Origin: Pullibacteroides sp964436335
GTDB lineage: Bacteria; Bacteroidota; Bacteroidia; Bacteroidales; P3
Direction of reading: 5' to 3'
Assembly (NCBI GenBank): GCA_964436335.1
Contig: CAYTCD010000008.1
Span: forward strand, 1-34,410
DNA: 34,410 bases
This document shows, one piece after another, positions 23,407 through 34,027 of the stretch (positions are counted from its first letter, which is position 1; each line of letters opens with the position of its first letter). Position numbers and translations under genes: made by a program. Below the pieces are notes generated by a model, which was not told the origin of the DNA, ran no database searches, and saw only the letters and a program-made list of their open reading frames with translations.

Positions 23407-25322
23407 TCGGAAACCAAAACTTTCAGCAAATCGCCGTCCAAAATTATTTTTGCGATTCCGTCGGCGTCTATTCCACATTCTTTATGAAGTTCCGCCACAC
23501 TGCCGTGCGTAACGAAGCGGTCGGGCAGTCCGAGCGGAATGAGTTGCTGTGTATAGCCGTTCTGTGCCGCAAACTCGCACACGGCGGAGGCGAGCCCTCC
23601 GTTGATCACACCGTCTTCGAGGGTAATGATTCTCTGGTATCGTTTAAAAACTTCGTGCAGCAAGGCTTCGTCCAGAGGCTTGAGGTAAATCATGTTGTAG
23701 TGTCCGAAATCCTGGCCGCTTTGGGCGCGCGCCATTTCGATGGCTTTTTGGGCATTGTTCCCTATCGCGCCGATGGAGAGGATGGCGGTGTCTCCGCCTT
23801 CGCAAAGGCATACGCCCTTGCCCACGGGCTGTATCTCGAGCGGCGTTTTCCAACGCGGGGTGACGCCCCGTCCGCGCGGATAGCGGATCACGAAAGGCGT
23901 CTTTTGGTCGGGCAACTGGGCGGTGTACATGAGGTTTCGCAATTCCCGCTCGTTCATGGGGGCGGCGATGATAAGCCCGGGAATAGGGCGCAGGAACGCC
24001 AGGTCGAACGCCCCGTGATGGGTCGCTCCGTCTTCGCCCACTAATCCGGCACGGTCAAAACAGAAGATTACCGGCAGTTGCTGCAAGGCCACGTCGTGGA
24101 TAATCTGGTCGTAGGCGCGTTGGGCGAACGAAGAGTATATATTGCAGAATGGCACCAGGCCTTCCGCCGCCAACCCGGCGGCAAAGGTAACGGCGTGCTG
24201 TTCGGCGATGCCTACGTCGAAAACCCGTTCCGGCATTTTCTTCATCATCATGTTGAGCGAACATCCCGTAGGCATGGCGGGGGTGATTCCCACGATTTTG
24301 GGGTTTGCCTTGGCCAACTCGATGATGGTTTTGCCGAAAACGTCCTGATATTTGGGCGCGAGGCTCAGGTTGATGCCCGAAGGAATCAGTTTGCCCGTCC
24401 GTACATCGAATTTTCCGGGGGCGTGGTAGAGGGTGGGGGATTCTTCGGCTTCCTTCAAGCCTTTGCCTTTCTTGGTGACGATATGCAGCAGCTTGGGACC
24501 CTGGATGGTCTTGAGGTCTTGCAGCACTTCCACCAAGGTATGCAGGTCGTGCCCGTCGATAGGGCCGAAATAACGGAAATTCATCGCCTCGAACAGATTG
24601 CTCTGTTTGGGGGAGATAAGGGATTTTACCGCTCCGCCGATTTTGCTGACAAAACGCCGGTGTGAATGGTGGCGCGGGGTGTTGCCTCCCATCATGTCCC
24701 ACACACTGTTGCGAAAATGGTTGTACGATTTGGAGGCGGTCATGCGCGTAAAATACTTGTTCAACGCGCCGCTGCTGGCATCGATCGACATACCGTTGTC
24801 GTTGAGCACCACCAGGATATTGCTGTGGGAGACACCGGCATTGTTCAATCCTTCGAACGCCAGTCCGCCTGTCATCGCCCCGTCGCCGATTACGGCGATA
24901 TGCTGACGGTCGGTCTCACCTTTGAGCACCGAGGCGGTGGCCATGCCCAAGGCTGCCGAAATGGAGGTGGAGGAATGGCCTGTCCCGAAAGCATCGTACT
25001 CGCTTTCGGCCATGCTGGGAAATCCGCTGATGCCACCGTAAGTGCGGTTGGTGGCAAACAGCTCCTTGCGCCCCGTTAGTATCTTGTGTCCGTAGGCCTG
25101 ATGCCCCACATCCCAGATGATGCGGTCGTAGGGCGTATTGAAAACATAATGCAGGGCCACCGTGAGTTCCACCGTTCCCAGACTCGCTCCCAAATGGCCG
25201 GGATGATTGGATACGACTTTGATGATGTGTTCCCGCAATTGATCGGCCACTTGTTTCAAGAGGTCTGGAGAAAGTTTCTTGAGGTCTTGCGGGAAATGTA
25301 TTTGATCTAAAAGTTTTTCCAC
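23388..25322 (-). CDS. dxs: 1-deoxy-D-xylulose-5-phosphate synthase
   Basis: First enzyme of the MEP isoprenoid pathway, condensing pyruvate and glyceraldehyde 3-phosphate with thiamine diphosphate; its product also feeds thiamine and pyridoxal synthesis. At 644 residues it has full family length. Landmarks: HPGHLGASLGTVELTVALHY, DVGHQAYGHKILTGR, the ThDP motif VIGDGAMTGGLAFEGLNNAG with NDNGMSI, IDGHDLHTL, GIAEQHAVTFAAGLA, and FDRAGLVGEDGATHHGAFDLAFLR. The start is GTG (25320-25322); a stop lies four codons upstream in frame, so no longer start is available. The 3' end overlaps the convergent acetyltransferase gene. It is a neighbour of gap, which supplies and consumes the same triose phosphate, though a terminator separates them. 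Confidence 0.96.
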   Translation of the reverse strand: MEKLLDQIHFPQDLKKLSPDLLKQVADQLREHIIKVVSNHPGHLGASLGTVELTVALHYVFNTPYDRIIWDVGHQAYGHKILTGRKELFATNRTYGGISGFPSMAESEYDAFGTGHSSTSISAALGMATASVLKGETDRQHIAVIGDGAMTGGLAFEGLNNAGVSHSNILVVLNDNGMSIDASSGALNKYFTRMTASKSYNHFRNSVWDMMGGNTPRHHSHRRFVSKIGGAVKSLISPKQSNLFEAMNFRYFGPIDGHDLHTLVEVLQDLKTIQGPKLLHIVTKKGKGLKEAEESPTLYHAPGKFDVRTGKLIPSGINLSLAPKYQDVFGKTIIELAKANPKIVGITPAMPTGCSLNMMMKKMPERVFDVGIAEQHAVTFAAGLAAEGLVPFCNIYSSFAQRAYDQIIHDVALQQLPVIFCFDRAGLVGEDGATHHGAFDLAFLRPIPGLIIAAPMNERELRNLMYTAQLPDQKTPFVIRYPRGRGVTPRWKTPLEIQPVGKGVCLCEGGDTAILSIGAIGNNAQKAIEMARAQSGQDFGHYNMIYLKPLDEALLHEVFKRYQRIITLEDGVINGGLASAVCEFAAQNGYTQQLIPLGLPDRFVTHGSVAELHKECGIDADGIAKIILDGDLLKVLVSDYRRLT

Positions 25323-25394
25323 ACCAAAGGTCTAAACAGCGGCAAACTCCGTTTTATGGAGAAAAGGCCGTTTGAAAAAAAGTTTTTTATAAAC

Positions 25395-25430
25395 CAAAGG
25401 AGAGTCCGTTTGCAAACGGACTCTCCTTTG
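25395..25430 (-). terminator. Terminator after gap: perfect 36-bp palindrome
   Basis: Two perfect arms of 17 bp meet at a GC centre (25395-25430), 25 bases after the gap stop codon. On the minus strand the palindrome is followed by a run of T residues (25375-25390 on the plus strand is A/T-rich). The dxs start lies 73 bp further on, so gap and dxs are separate units. Confidence 0.85.
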
Positions 25431-25455
25431 AGGTAGTAACTAAAGAGCTGGTTTT

Positions 25456-26463
25456 TTATTGGAACAGGCGGCAGGCCAAATCGGCCACGCGCATGGAATA
25501 ACCGTATTCGTTGTCGTACCAAGCCACCACTTTCACGAAGTTGCCGCCCATCACCTTGGTGAGTTTGGCGTCAAAAACGGAGGAGTGGGGGTTGCCCACG
25601 ATATCGATGCTCACGATCGGGTCTTCGGTGTATTCGATAATGCCTTTCATCGCGCCTTGGGCGGCTTCCTTGATGGCGGCGTTGATTTCTTCGGCCGAAA
25701 CTTCGCGTTCCAGTTCCGCCGAAAGGTCAACCACCGATCCGTCGGGCGTGGGAACGCGCATGGCGAAACCGTCCATCTTGCCCTTAAGGTCGGGCAACAC
25801 CAAACCTACGGCCTTGGCGGCACCGGTGCTGGTGGGGATAATCGACACGGCGGCGGCGCGGGCACGGCGCAGATCCTTATGGTTGCCGTCCAGAATCACC
25901 TGGTCGTTGGTATAGGAGTGAATGGTATTCATGAATCCGCGGCGGATGCCGAATTTTTCGTGCAGAACCTTGGCTACGGGAGCCAGGCAGTTGGTGGTGC
26001 AGGAAGCGTTGGAAACCAACTTGAGGTCGGGTGTGATGACGTGTTCATTGACGCCCATCACGATTGTGGCGTCCACATCGTCGGCTTTGTCGGAAGGGGC
26101 GGTCAGCAACACTTTCTTGGCGCCGGCGGCCAGATGTTTTTCCATGCTTTCGCGTTTGCGGAAAACACCGGTGGATTCGATAACGACATCCACGTCGTGT
26201 TCCGCCCAGGGAATCAAGGCCGGATCTGGTTGAATATAGCAGGGAATGGCTTTGCCGTTAACCACGAGCCGATCGTTTTCCAAATGCGCTTCGCCAGAGA
26301 ATCTGCCGTGCACGGAGTCGTATTTGAGCAGGTGAAGCCGAGATTCCAAGGGCATCGTACCATTAATGGCTACGACTTCCACTTCGGGTTTCTGCAAAAG
26401 ATTTCTGAACGTGATGCGGCCGATACGGCCAAAACCATTGATGGCTACTTTAATCTTGGACAT
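25456..26463 (-). CDS. gap: Glyceraldehyde-3-phosphate dehydrogenase
   Basis: Glycolytic enzyme, 335 residues from the ATG at 26463; a longer frame exists upstream but the conserved protein starts at MSKIKVAINGFGRIGR. The Rossmann domain has GFGRIGR. The catalytic cysteine is C155 in SNASCTTNCLAP. HSYTNDQ, RRARAAAVSIIPTSTGAAKAVGLVLP and the ending WYDNEYGYSMRVADLA complete the family pattern. One oddity: the strand that normally ends in IND, whose aspartate holds the NAD ribose, reads AINGTMPLESRLHLLKYDS, with glycine in place of aspartate. This could alter cofactor preference toward NADP. Downstream is a perfect-palindrome terminator. Confidence 0.96.
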   Translation of the reverse strand: MSKIKVAINGFGRIGRITFRNLLQKPEVEVVAINGTMPLESRLHLLKYDSVHGRFSGEAHLENDRLVVNGKAIPCYIQPDPALIPWAEHDVDVVIESTGVFRKRESMEKHLAAGAKKVLLTAPSDKADDVDATIVMGVNEHVITPDLKLVSNASCTTNCLAPVAKVLHEKFGIRRGFMNTIHSYTNDQVILDGNHKDLRRARAAAVSIIPTSTGAAKAVGLVLPDLKGKMDGFAMRVPTPDGSVVDLSAELEREVSAEEINAAIKEAAQGAMKGIIEYTEDPIVSIDIVGNPHSSVFDAKLTKVMGGNFVKVVAWYDNEYGYSMRVADLACRLFQ

Positions 26464-26597
26464 AATGCAAAATTGTTTGTTACGGTTTAAAAGCCGCCAT
26501 ATTTTGCGTCCCATACGCAACGGCAGCGAAAAACGCTGTAAAGTTACGTAATTTCCACCAATTGTATAAAGCATCGGGCTCCATGCTTGATTTATAT

Positions 26598-28415
<1,818 letters not shown>

Positions 28416-28423
<8 letters not shown>

Positions 28424-28865
28424 TTTTTTGTTTTACATTCAATGTTATAATATCCGTGTTCTTAATTTTGGGTGTGACGATGGATATTAACCATGTTGGA
28501 GCCTCCATAGACATATTGGTTAAAACTGCTACATCCATGACATATTTATCGGTATCTTCTTTGGATAGGCTGACCACTATGTCGCTGATGCCACTGCAGG
28601 AACTTCCCTTGACCAAAAGCAATGAATGTTTTGTAAAGTTAACTTTCGGCAGATTGATATCTTCACAAACAAAGTGACTTTTCAGTTGTTTCTCACTATT
28701 GACAATGCAAACTTCATTGTCGGTAAAGTCAATACCTTCGCAAGTCGTTTCATAGGGCAAATAGGTCTCAAAAGAGACTTCTATCGGATAAGTTTCTTCC
28801 GATTTGCAACTCAACACAACGATTGACAGCATCAGGCACAGCCCCATCAATTTTACTTTCATCAT
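28416..28865 (-). CDS. Small secreted lipoprotein of unknown function
   Basis: From the ATG at 28865 the product has 149 residues. MMKVKLMGLCLMLSIVVLSC is a lipoprotein signal with the lipidated cysteine in VLSC, followed by KSEE. The mature part has several cysteines (TTCEGID, EVCIVN, FVCEDIN, GSSCSG), possibly two disulfides. It ends in a β-strand-rich segment (MEAPTWLISIVTPKIKNTDIITLNV). I recognise no family. It is encoded immediately upstream of the S8 peptidase on the same strand, and its stop codon overlaps the region where the peptidase should begin. The two therefore formed a transcription unit; a chaperone or inhibitor of the peptidase is conceivable but unsupported. The longer frame (28913) adds 16 codons before the signal peptide and is unlikely. 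Confidence 0.75.
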
Positions 28866-29125
28866 TATAAACATATTTGAATTTGAGGGATAAATGTATT
28901 CCAAAGATACCAATAAAAATCTTATTTGAGCAATCGAAATACCAAATTTTGATATGAATACTTTTGTTATTAATGCATAATTGTAATATTTTTAGGTTTT
29001 TGTGATTGTATTTTAAAAATTTTTGCGGTTGGATTCCCCAAAGTGTTCGAGTTTAAAAAGTTTTAGTGAATGAAATCCAAAAAACTTTTTATTGTCTCAA
29101 CATATCATATAGTAAATATTTTTGC

Positions 29126-29133
29126 TATATTTG
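29126..29133 (+). promoter_or_regulatory. -7 element for the HipB-like gene
   Basis: TATATTTG matches TAnnTTTG and lies 29 bases before the ATG at 29162, in the 296-bp gap between the divergent lipoprotein and regulator genes. Apart from this element and general AT-richness I see nothing else in that gap. Confidence 0.5.
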
Positions 29134-29161
29134 CCATATTGAATGATGTATTGATAAGGCG

Positions 29162-29482
29162 ATGGCAAAGAGTACAATGGGGACTAAGTTGCCCCGTAAA
29201 TTGGAAGAGAAAATGGTTCAGATGGGTGAGCGGATTAAGCTTGCCCGGTTGCGTCGAAACCTCTCGATGGCGCAGGTGGCGGAACGGGCCACCTGTTCAC
29301 CGCTTACGGTTAACCGTATAGAAAAAGGTTCTCCCACTGTGGCTGTCGGCATTTATGCCCGTGTGCTTTATGCCTTGCAATTGGATGAGGATTTGATGTT
29401 GATAGCAAAAGAAGACGCCCTTGGCCGTACCTTGCAGGATCTCAGTCTCAAATATCGCCAACGCGCATCGAAAAAAGAGTAG
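29162..29482 (+). CDS. XRE-family regulator, HipB-like, without a partner
   Basis: This 106-residue protein has a helix-turn-helix at about 23-75 (GERIKLARLRRNLSMAQVAERATCSPLTVNRIEKGSPTVAVGIY, given here as the core of the domain), then ALQLDEDLMLIAKEDALGRTLQDLSLKYRQRASKKE. That sequence is typical of HipB-type antitoxins, whose C-terminal tail contacts HipA. Normally a hipA kinase gene follows at once. Here the next gene is on the other strand and is unrelated, so the protein is either an orphan regulator or what remains of a HipBA pair. It lies beside another degraded toxin-antitoxin locus. Confidence 0.8.
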   Translation: MAKSTMGTKLPRKLEEKMVQMGERIKLARLRRNLSMAQVAERATCSPLTVNRIEKGSPTVAVGIYARVLYALQLDEDLMLIAKEDALGRTLQDLSLKYRQRASKKE

Positions 29483-29542
29483 GCCATGCAGAAAGAATGG
29501 AATAAATAGAGACAGTTGCAAAAATGTAATTAATGTTGGCGA

Positions 29543-29856
29543 CTATTCTAGTTCCAGCATGTCGAAAAACATCAGACGTGTGTGGTCGTTCTCTATCTTT
29601 TCGGAGAGTATTTTAAAATTGTTTTTTCGATAGAAGTCTATAGCGGAAAGATAGGCATCAACAGTCAGATATCGGAATGCTGAGTAATTGGGATTCTCGT
29701 TAAGCATTCCTTTGAGAAGATTCATCAAGTCTGTACCGATATTACGTCCTTTGTATTCTGATGAAACGGCAAATCTTCCGATTTTTATCGCAGGATAGCT
29801 GCTGAATTGTTTTCTTTCGGGAAAACCGCCCTTTATCTTCTTCCATTGACCATTGG
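29543..29856 (-). pseudogene. Truncated TacT-like GNAT toxin
   Basis: The minus-strand frame reads NGQWKKIKGGFPERKQF, SSYPAIKIGRFAVSSEYKG, RNIGTDLMNLLKGMLNEN, FRYLTVDAYLSAIDFYRKNNF and FKILSEKIENDHTRLMFFDM. These are the second half of a GNAT toxin of the TacT kind, including the acetyl-CoA site (VSSEYKGRNIGTDLM). The first half of the domain (about 80 residues) is missing. There is no start codon at the left of the preserved part; the annotated ATG (29728) would lie after the acetyl-CoA motif. The frame runs into the antitoxin-like gene, suggesting a deletion fused the two. Its acetylation activity is almost surely lost. Confidence 0.7.
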
Positions 29857-30030
29857 TAACGTCTTGTCGATGGAAATGTATTGCTTGGCCTTCTTTACCG
29901 CCTCTTGGAGCTTTCGCGAGTTCTTTGCTCGCTGTTCCTTGCTGAGATTCTCGACTTCTTCTCTGAGTTTCTCAAAGCGAACAGCGTCCTGTCCCGTTAA
30001 CACCGGAGTCTCTGCTATTGGTCTTGCCAT
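29833..30030 (-). CDS. Antitoxin-like small protein fused to the remains of a GNAT toxin gene
   Basis: From the ATG at 30030, preceded by GGAAAG, the product has 65 residues: MARPIAETPVLTGQDAVRFE, then KLREEVENLSKEQRAKNSRK. MARPI.ETP.L.G.DA.RF is a familiar opening of small Bacteroidetes proteins encoded just before GNAT toxins. The last part (KQYISIDKTLPMVNGRR) does not look like that family. It resembles, loosely, the NDKISIED segment of the GNAT partner. This fits a deletion that joined antitoxin and toxin. Whether the protein still functions is unclear. An alternative start at 30060 is less likely. Confidence 0.55.
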   Translation of the reverse strand: MARPIAETPVLTGQDAVRFEKLREEVENLSKEQRAKNSRKLQEAVKKAKQYISIDKTLPMVNGRR

Positions 30031-30082
30031 GATTCTTTCCTCTGTTTGTTGGTAGTTCACAAATCTACAACAAATTTCCTAA

Positions 30083-31672
30083 CTACACAAACTTCGCCTC
30101 GCGGCGGAATATCTTGCGGAGGTTTTTCCATTTGGGGAAGATGGCGAAGGGGCGCACGGGGGCGTAACTAACCAGGACGATAACCAACGCGCCGATGGCG
30201 GCAATCAGCAGCCAGCCGTAGATTTCCTTGAGCGATACCGCCAGGGCTTGCTGTTGTACCATGCCGTAGAGGTTTCCGAGGGGAAGATGCGCTGCTTCGG
30301 GCTGGGTGGAGGTGATGGCCGAACCTAAGAGGGAAGCGTTCTTGGCGAGCGTGTGCCGCAGCCATTCGCCTATCAAGGCAGGGCCGAGCGTGGCACCCAT
30401 CACCGCGCCCGTAAAGCCGTTGATGGTGAGCGCCTGCGGAAACACGAAGAAATGCAGTCCGCTCTGCACAATCGAAGTCAGGAAAACAATCGAGATTACC
30501 ACCGAACCGAAACCCCGGATAAAGAGCGGAAAGAACAAGCTTTCCTTTTCCACGCCGTAATCGAGACTAAAATAAAACCATGCCAAGTAAACGGCGGCGA
30601 AGGCGAAGCCGATGGCGGTCATGGTCTTGTAGCGCCACTTGCGCAGGGCAAAGGTGGCGTAGCAGAATCCGCAGCCGGCAAGGATGCCGATAAAGGCATA
30701 CAGGTTCAGGTCTATCGCGTTCGTTTCGTCAAAGCCTAGAATTGCAAAGGCATAGGTGTGTTCAAAGACGTGTTCGGTGGCCATGAGCGTAAAGAATACC
30801 AGATAGACGAGCGTGGCGCGTATCACGTTGCGGTTGGTCATGGCTTGAAACGTGATGTAGGGGTGGTGCAGGAACGTGGCGCGCCACAGGTTGAGCGCAA
30901 GGGATACGAGGCCCAATATCGTTGCCCCGATGATTTCTTCGGATTCCCACCAGTCGTAGAAATTGCCGTAAACACAGACGAAGGTAAAGCAGAGCATGAA
31001 TACGCTCCAAAGCCCCGCGCCGAGCCAGTCGATGCCTAAAAGCGGTATCTGCGGCATCCCCCGGTGAGGCTTCACGAAAAGGAACACCATCAACATCATC
31101 AACAACAGCAGACCGGCCATGAGGTAGTGCATGTATTCCCATTGCATGAAAAAGGCGGTATAGACGGTGGCGATGCCGCTGAGCTGTATCACGCTGTCCA
31201 CCACTAAATACACGTAGCAGAAGAATACCGCCATGTCGCGCGTTGGCGTGAGCCACAGCTGAATCGTAGAGTTGCAGGCCAGCGTGGCTTGCATGCGGAA
31301 GAATCCGGAGATGAAGCAGGTGAGCACCAGCACGGGAACGGAGGAGGTGTGGGCGCAGATAAGGGTCGCGGCCAGCAACACCGCCCCGCATACGAGCAGG
31401 GTGGTGCGGTTGGAGAACCGGAACTTGATGCGGAACATCACGCAGAAGTTAATCGCCATGCCCACCAAGGAGGCGTAGCCTGCCATCAGGATGTCTTCCT
31501 GCATCAGCGCGGTGGAACCCGTCATATCGGAGGCCGCCGCCAGATAGATGCCCCCGGAGAACTGCACAACCAACACAAAGAAGATGAACAGCCAGGGTTT
31601 GAGCCGGCGCGGAATGTAGTTGGGAACGTCGGGAATGTCGAAAGGGCCTTGCGGCGCGTGCCAGTCTGCCAT
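30083..31672 (-). CDS. MFS multidrug transporter, 14-TM EmrB/QacA type
   Basis: This 529-residue inner-membrane protein has about 14 membrane helices, the DHA2 layout. The N-terminal helix (LKPWLFIFFVLVVQFSGGIY) is followed by a short loop and by motif-like sequence FRIKFRFSNR between TM2 and TM3. It is the last gene of a three-gene operon, separated by one base from the HlyD-family gene, so it should be the pump of a tripartite system exporting drugs or toxic compounds across both membranes. The divergent MFS signature motifs are weak; the substrate is unknown. The product ends with a basic cytosolic tail (FPKWKNLRKIFRREAKFV). Confidence 0.88.
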   Translation of the reverse strand: MADWHAPQGPFDIPDVPNYIPRRLKPWLFIFFVLVVQFSGGIYLAAASDMTGSTALMQEDILMAGYASLVGMAINFCVMFRIKFRFSNRTTLLVCGAVLLAATLICAHTSSVPVLVLTCFISGFFRMQATLACNSTIQLWLTPTRDMAVFFCYVYLVVDSVIQLSGIATVYTAFFMQWEYMHYLMAGLLLLMMLMVFLFVKPHRGMPQIPLLGIDWLGAGLWSVFMLCFTFVCVYGNFYDWWESEEIIGATILGLVSLALNLWRATFLHHPYITFQAMTNRNVIRATLVYLVFFTLMATEHVFEHTYAFAILGFDETNAIDLNLYAFIGILAGCGFCYATFALRKWRYKTMTAIGFAFAAVYLAWFYFSLDYGVEKESLFFPLFIRGFGSVVISIVFLTSIVQSGLHFFVFPQALTINGFTGAVMGATLGPALIGEWLRHTLAKNASLLGSAITSTQPEAAHLPLGNLYGMVQQQALAVSLKEIYGWLLIAAIGALVIVLVSYAPVRPFAIFPKWKNLRKIFRREAKFV

Positions 31673-31673
31673 A

Positions 31674-32708
31674 TCAGTATTTCACTTCACATTCCACATT
31701 CATGCCGGCACGGAGACGCGCCATGTCGCAAGCCTCGTTGTCGGGAGAGAATTCGATGCGCACAGGAACTCTCTGGCGCACCTTGACGAAGTTGCCCGCC
31801 GAGTTGTCTTGCGGCAGGAGCGAAAGACTTGCGCCCGTGGCCGTGGAGAGCGACACCACCTGACCTTTGAAGAACGTGTGGGGAACGGCATCCACCTTGA
31901 TGCGCACTTCCGCGCCCGGGGCGATATGGCGCAGCTGGGTTTCCTTGTAGTTGGCCGTCACCCAGATTTCATCGGCATCCACCACATCGAGCAAGGTTTG
32001 CCCGGGTTGCACCAATTGCCCGGTCTGTATTTCCTTGCGGGAGGCGAATCCGTTGCAGGGTGCCAGAATCACCGTATAGGAAAGGTTGAGTTGCGCCGTT
32101 TCCAGCAGGGCTTTGGCTAATTCCACACCGGCTTCGTTCTGCGCCACACGCTCGCGCGAGGCGGACACGGCCGAAGAAGAGGTGGCGTGTTGCCGTTGGC
32201 AGATTCGGTAGCGGGCTTTCTTGGCTTCGTAATCGGTTTTGGCGGCATCGTACTGTTGTTTGGTCACCGCCTGCTGTTCCCAAAGTTTTTCGTAACGCGC
32301 CAGTTCGGTGGCGGCGTTTTCCATAAGCACCTTGGCTTCGGCCACGGCGGCTTCGCTCACTTCCACATTGGCGGAAGCCACGTTTACCTGTTCCCCTGCG
32401 GCACTGTGCCCCGCCACCGCATTGCGGTAGTCGGCATTGGCCTGCGCCACGCGGAGCCGCATGTCCGCGTCGTCGATGATCACCAGCGTGTCGCCTTTCC
32501 TTACGGCCTGATATTCGTTGAAACGGATTTCCTTGATATATCCCTGCACGCGGCTGATGACCGGCACGATTTGCCGGCATACCTGCGCGTTGTCGGTAAA
32601 TTCCACGCGTCCGAGGTGGATGAATTTTCCTGCTATCCATACGGCGGCGGTTATCGCTACGATGAAGATAAGCGTGTAGGACAGTATTTTTTTGCTACGG
32701 TGTCTCAT
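31674..32708 (-). CDS. HlyD/EmrA-family membrane fusion protein
   Basis: This 344-residue periplasmic adaptor has one N-terminal membrane anchor (about 9-26, LSYTLIFIVAITAAVWIAG). The biotinyl-lipoyl-like half domain follows (about 36-80, VPVISRVQGYIKEIRFNEYQAVRKGDTLVIIDD is the diagnostic region). A long α-hairpin comes next (about 85-200), then the second lipoyl half (APCNGFASRKEIQTGQLVQPG) and a β-barrel (VTANYKETQLRHIAPGAEVRIKVDA). It bridges the MFS pump and the TolC-like channel. Its ATG overlaps the tolC-like stop by 4 bases (ATGA), which indicates translational coupling. Confidence 0.92.
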   Translation of the reverse strand: MRHRSKKILSYTLIFIVAITAAVWIAGKFIHLGRVEFTDNAQVCRQIVPVISRVQGYIKEIRFNEYQAVRKGDTLVIIDDADMRLRVAQANADYRNAVAGHSAAGEQVNVASANVEVSEAAVAEAKVLMENAATELARYEKLWEQQAVTKQQYDAAKTDYEAKKARYRICQRQHATSSSAVSASRERVAQNEAGVELAKALLETAQLNLSYTVILAPCNGFASRKEIQTGQLVQPGQTLLDVVDADEIWVTANYKETQLRHIAPGAEVRIKVDAVPHTFFKGQVVSLSTATGASLSLLPQDNSAGNFVKVRQRVPVRIEFSPDNEACDMARLRAGMNVECEVKY

Positions 32709-34027
32709 ATCTTTCCGGTTGTAAATAAAAGTTTGTAATAATAATATATGATATCGATGCGGGCGTTGACAAGTTGTTGTTCGGCGTCAAGCCGGGCGTT
32801 GGCGGCATCGAGCATATCGGTTATCAAGGCCATGTCGGCCGCATAGCGGGTGGCGGTGGTGCGGTAGTTCCGTTCGGCCAGTTCCACGCTTTTCTGTTGC
32901 GTGTTCAAGGCTTGGAAGGCTTCCATGTAGCGGATGTAGTCGGCATGAACCGCCAGGGCGATGTTTTCTCGCTCCACGTCTAACCGCTGCACGGCTTCCT
33001 GCGTGGAAAGGCGGCTTGCGGCAAGTTTCTTGTTGCTTTTGTAGAGCGAGGAGAAATTATAGTGGATGCCGAGCCCCACATACCAATAGCTGAGGTTGCG
33101 GTCTAAGGGCGGAACCTCCACGAGGATAGGCCCGTCGAGTATCCATGCGGCCTGAACGCCTATCTGCGGCAGCCGTTCCGACTTTACGAGCGATTCGGCT
33201 TTGCGGCTGATGTCCACGCCCGTTTGGGCAAGTTGCAGGGCGGGGGCGTTCTGTTCGGCTTCGGTCTGCCACCATGCCGCGCCGTTATCGGGCAGGGCTT
33301 CCGTAAAAATGGCGGAGTCGGGCACTACCACCGTGCCTTCGGGCAGGCCTGCGGTAACCACCAGATTTTGGTTGAGGATAGCGAGGGTGTTCTCTATCCG
33401 CGTGAGTTGCAGTTCCAGATTGGAAACCAACAGCTCGTAGCGTGTGATTTCGTTCTGCAAGGCCGTTCCCTGTTCGTAGCGCGCGTTCATTTCGTCGAGC
33501 ACCTTGCGGGCTTGGTCGATGTTGTTCCGCACCACTTGCCGGAGGTTGGTGTATTTGTAGAGGTCGAGGTAAAATCCGGCCAAACGGAAACGGATGTTGT
33601 CGCGTTGGAAATCGGTGGCGTAACGGGCGGCGGTGCTTTGCAGGCCTGCCATGTCAATGGCGTTCTTGATGGCACCTCCCGTGTAAACGGCCTGTTCCAG
33701 CTTTACGGAAATTCCGTTGCCCAGATGCGGGATAGGCGCGGGCGCGTAATCGGAAAAATCGCGTTTGGTGGTGAAGCCGTTTCCGATATAGCTGAGCGAT
33801 AGTGAGGCATCGAGTTCGGGAAGCCGTCCGTTTTTGGCAACAGAGATTTCCTTTTCCGCCTGTTTTTCGGCGGTCAATAAGGGGCGGAGATGCACACCGT
33901 TGGTTTCCGCCGATTCAAAGATCTCCTTGAGCGTGAAAATCTTTTGCGGCGGTTCTCCGAATGCGCATGCTCCAAGGCTCATCAGGGCCGCCGACAGCAA
34001 GCCCATGAGCAATCTTGCATGATTCAT
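32705..34027 (-). CDS. TolC-family outer-membrane efflux channel
   Basis: From the ATG at 34027 the product has 440 residues. MNHARLLMGLLSAALMSLGA is the signal peptide; the earlier start at 34075 would add 16 residues before it. Two repeats of the OEP (outer membrane efflux protein) family follow. The first contains GRLPELDASLSLSYIGNG, and the second contains SERLPQIGVQAAWILDG, each followed by long coiled-coil helices. LYKSNKKLAASRLSTQEAVQ and MALITDMLDAANARLDAEQQ are typical OEP sequences. It is the first gene of the efflux operon and is coupled to the HlyD-family gene. A promoter about 205 bp upstream leaves a long leader. Confidence 0.92.
   Translation of the reverse strand: MNHARLLMGLLSAALMSLGACAFGEPPQKIFTLKEIFESAETNGVHLRPLLTAEKQAEKEISVAKNGRLPELDASLSLSYIGNGFTTKRDFSDYAPAPIPHLGNGISVKLEQAVYTGGAIKNAIDMAGLQSTAARYATDFQRDNIRFRLAGFYLDLYKYTNLRQVVRNNIDQARKVLDEMNARYEQGTALQNEITRYELLVSNLELQLTRIENTLAILNQNLVVTAGLPEGTVVVPDSAIFTEALPDNGAAWWQTEAEQNAPALQLAQTGVDISRKAESLVKSERLPQIGVQAAWILDGPILVEVPPLDRNLSYWYVGLGIHYNFSSLYKSNKKLAASRLSTQEAVQRLDVERENIALAVHADYIRYMEAFQALNTQQKSVELAERNYRTTATRYAADMALITDMLDAANARLDAEQQLVNARIDIIYYYYKLLFTTGKI

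Noticed and set aside
25459..26490. Long open frame of 343 codons antisense to gap
   Set aside because: It mirrors the codon bias of gap on the other strand; histidine/glycine-rich composition and no homologous pattern or ribosome-binding site.
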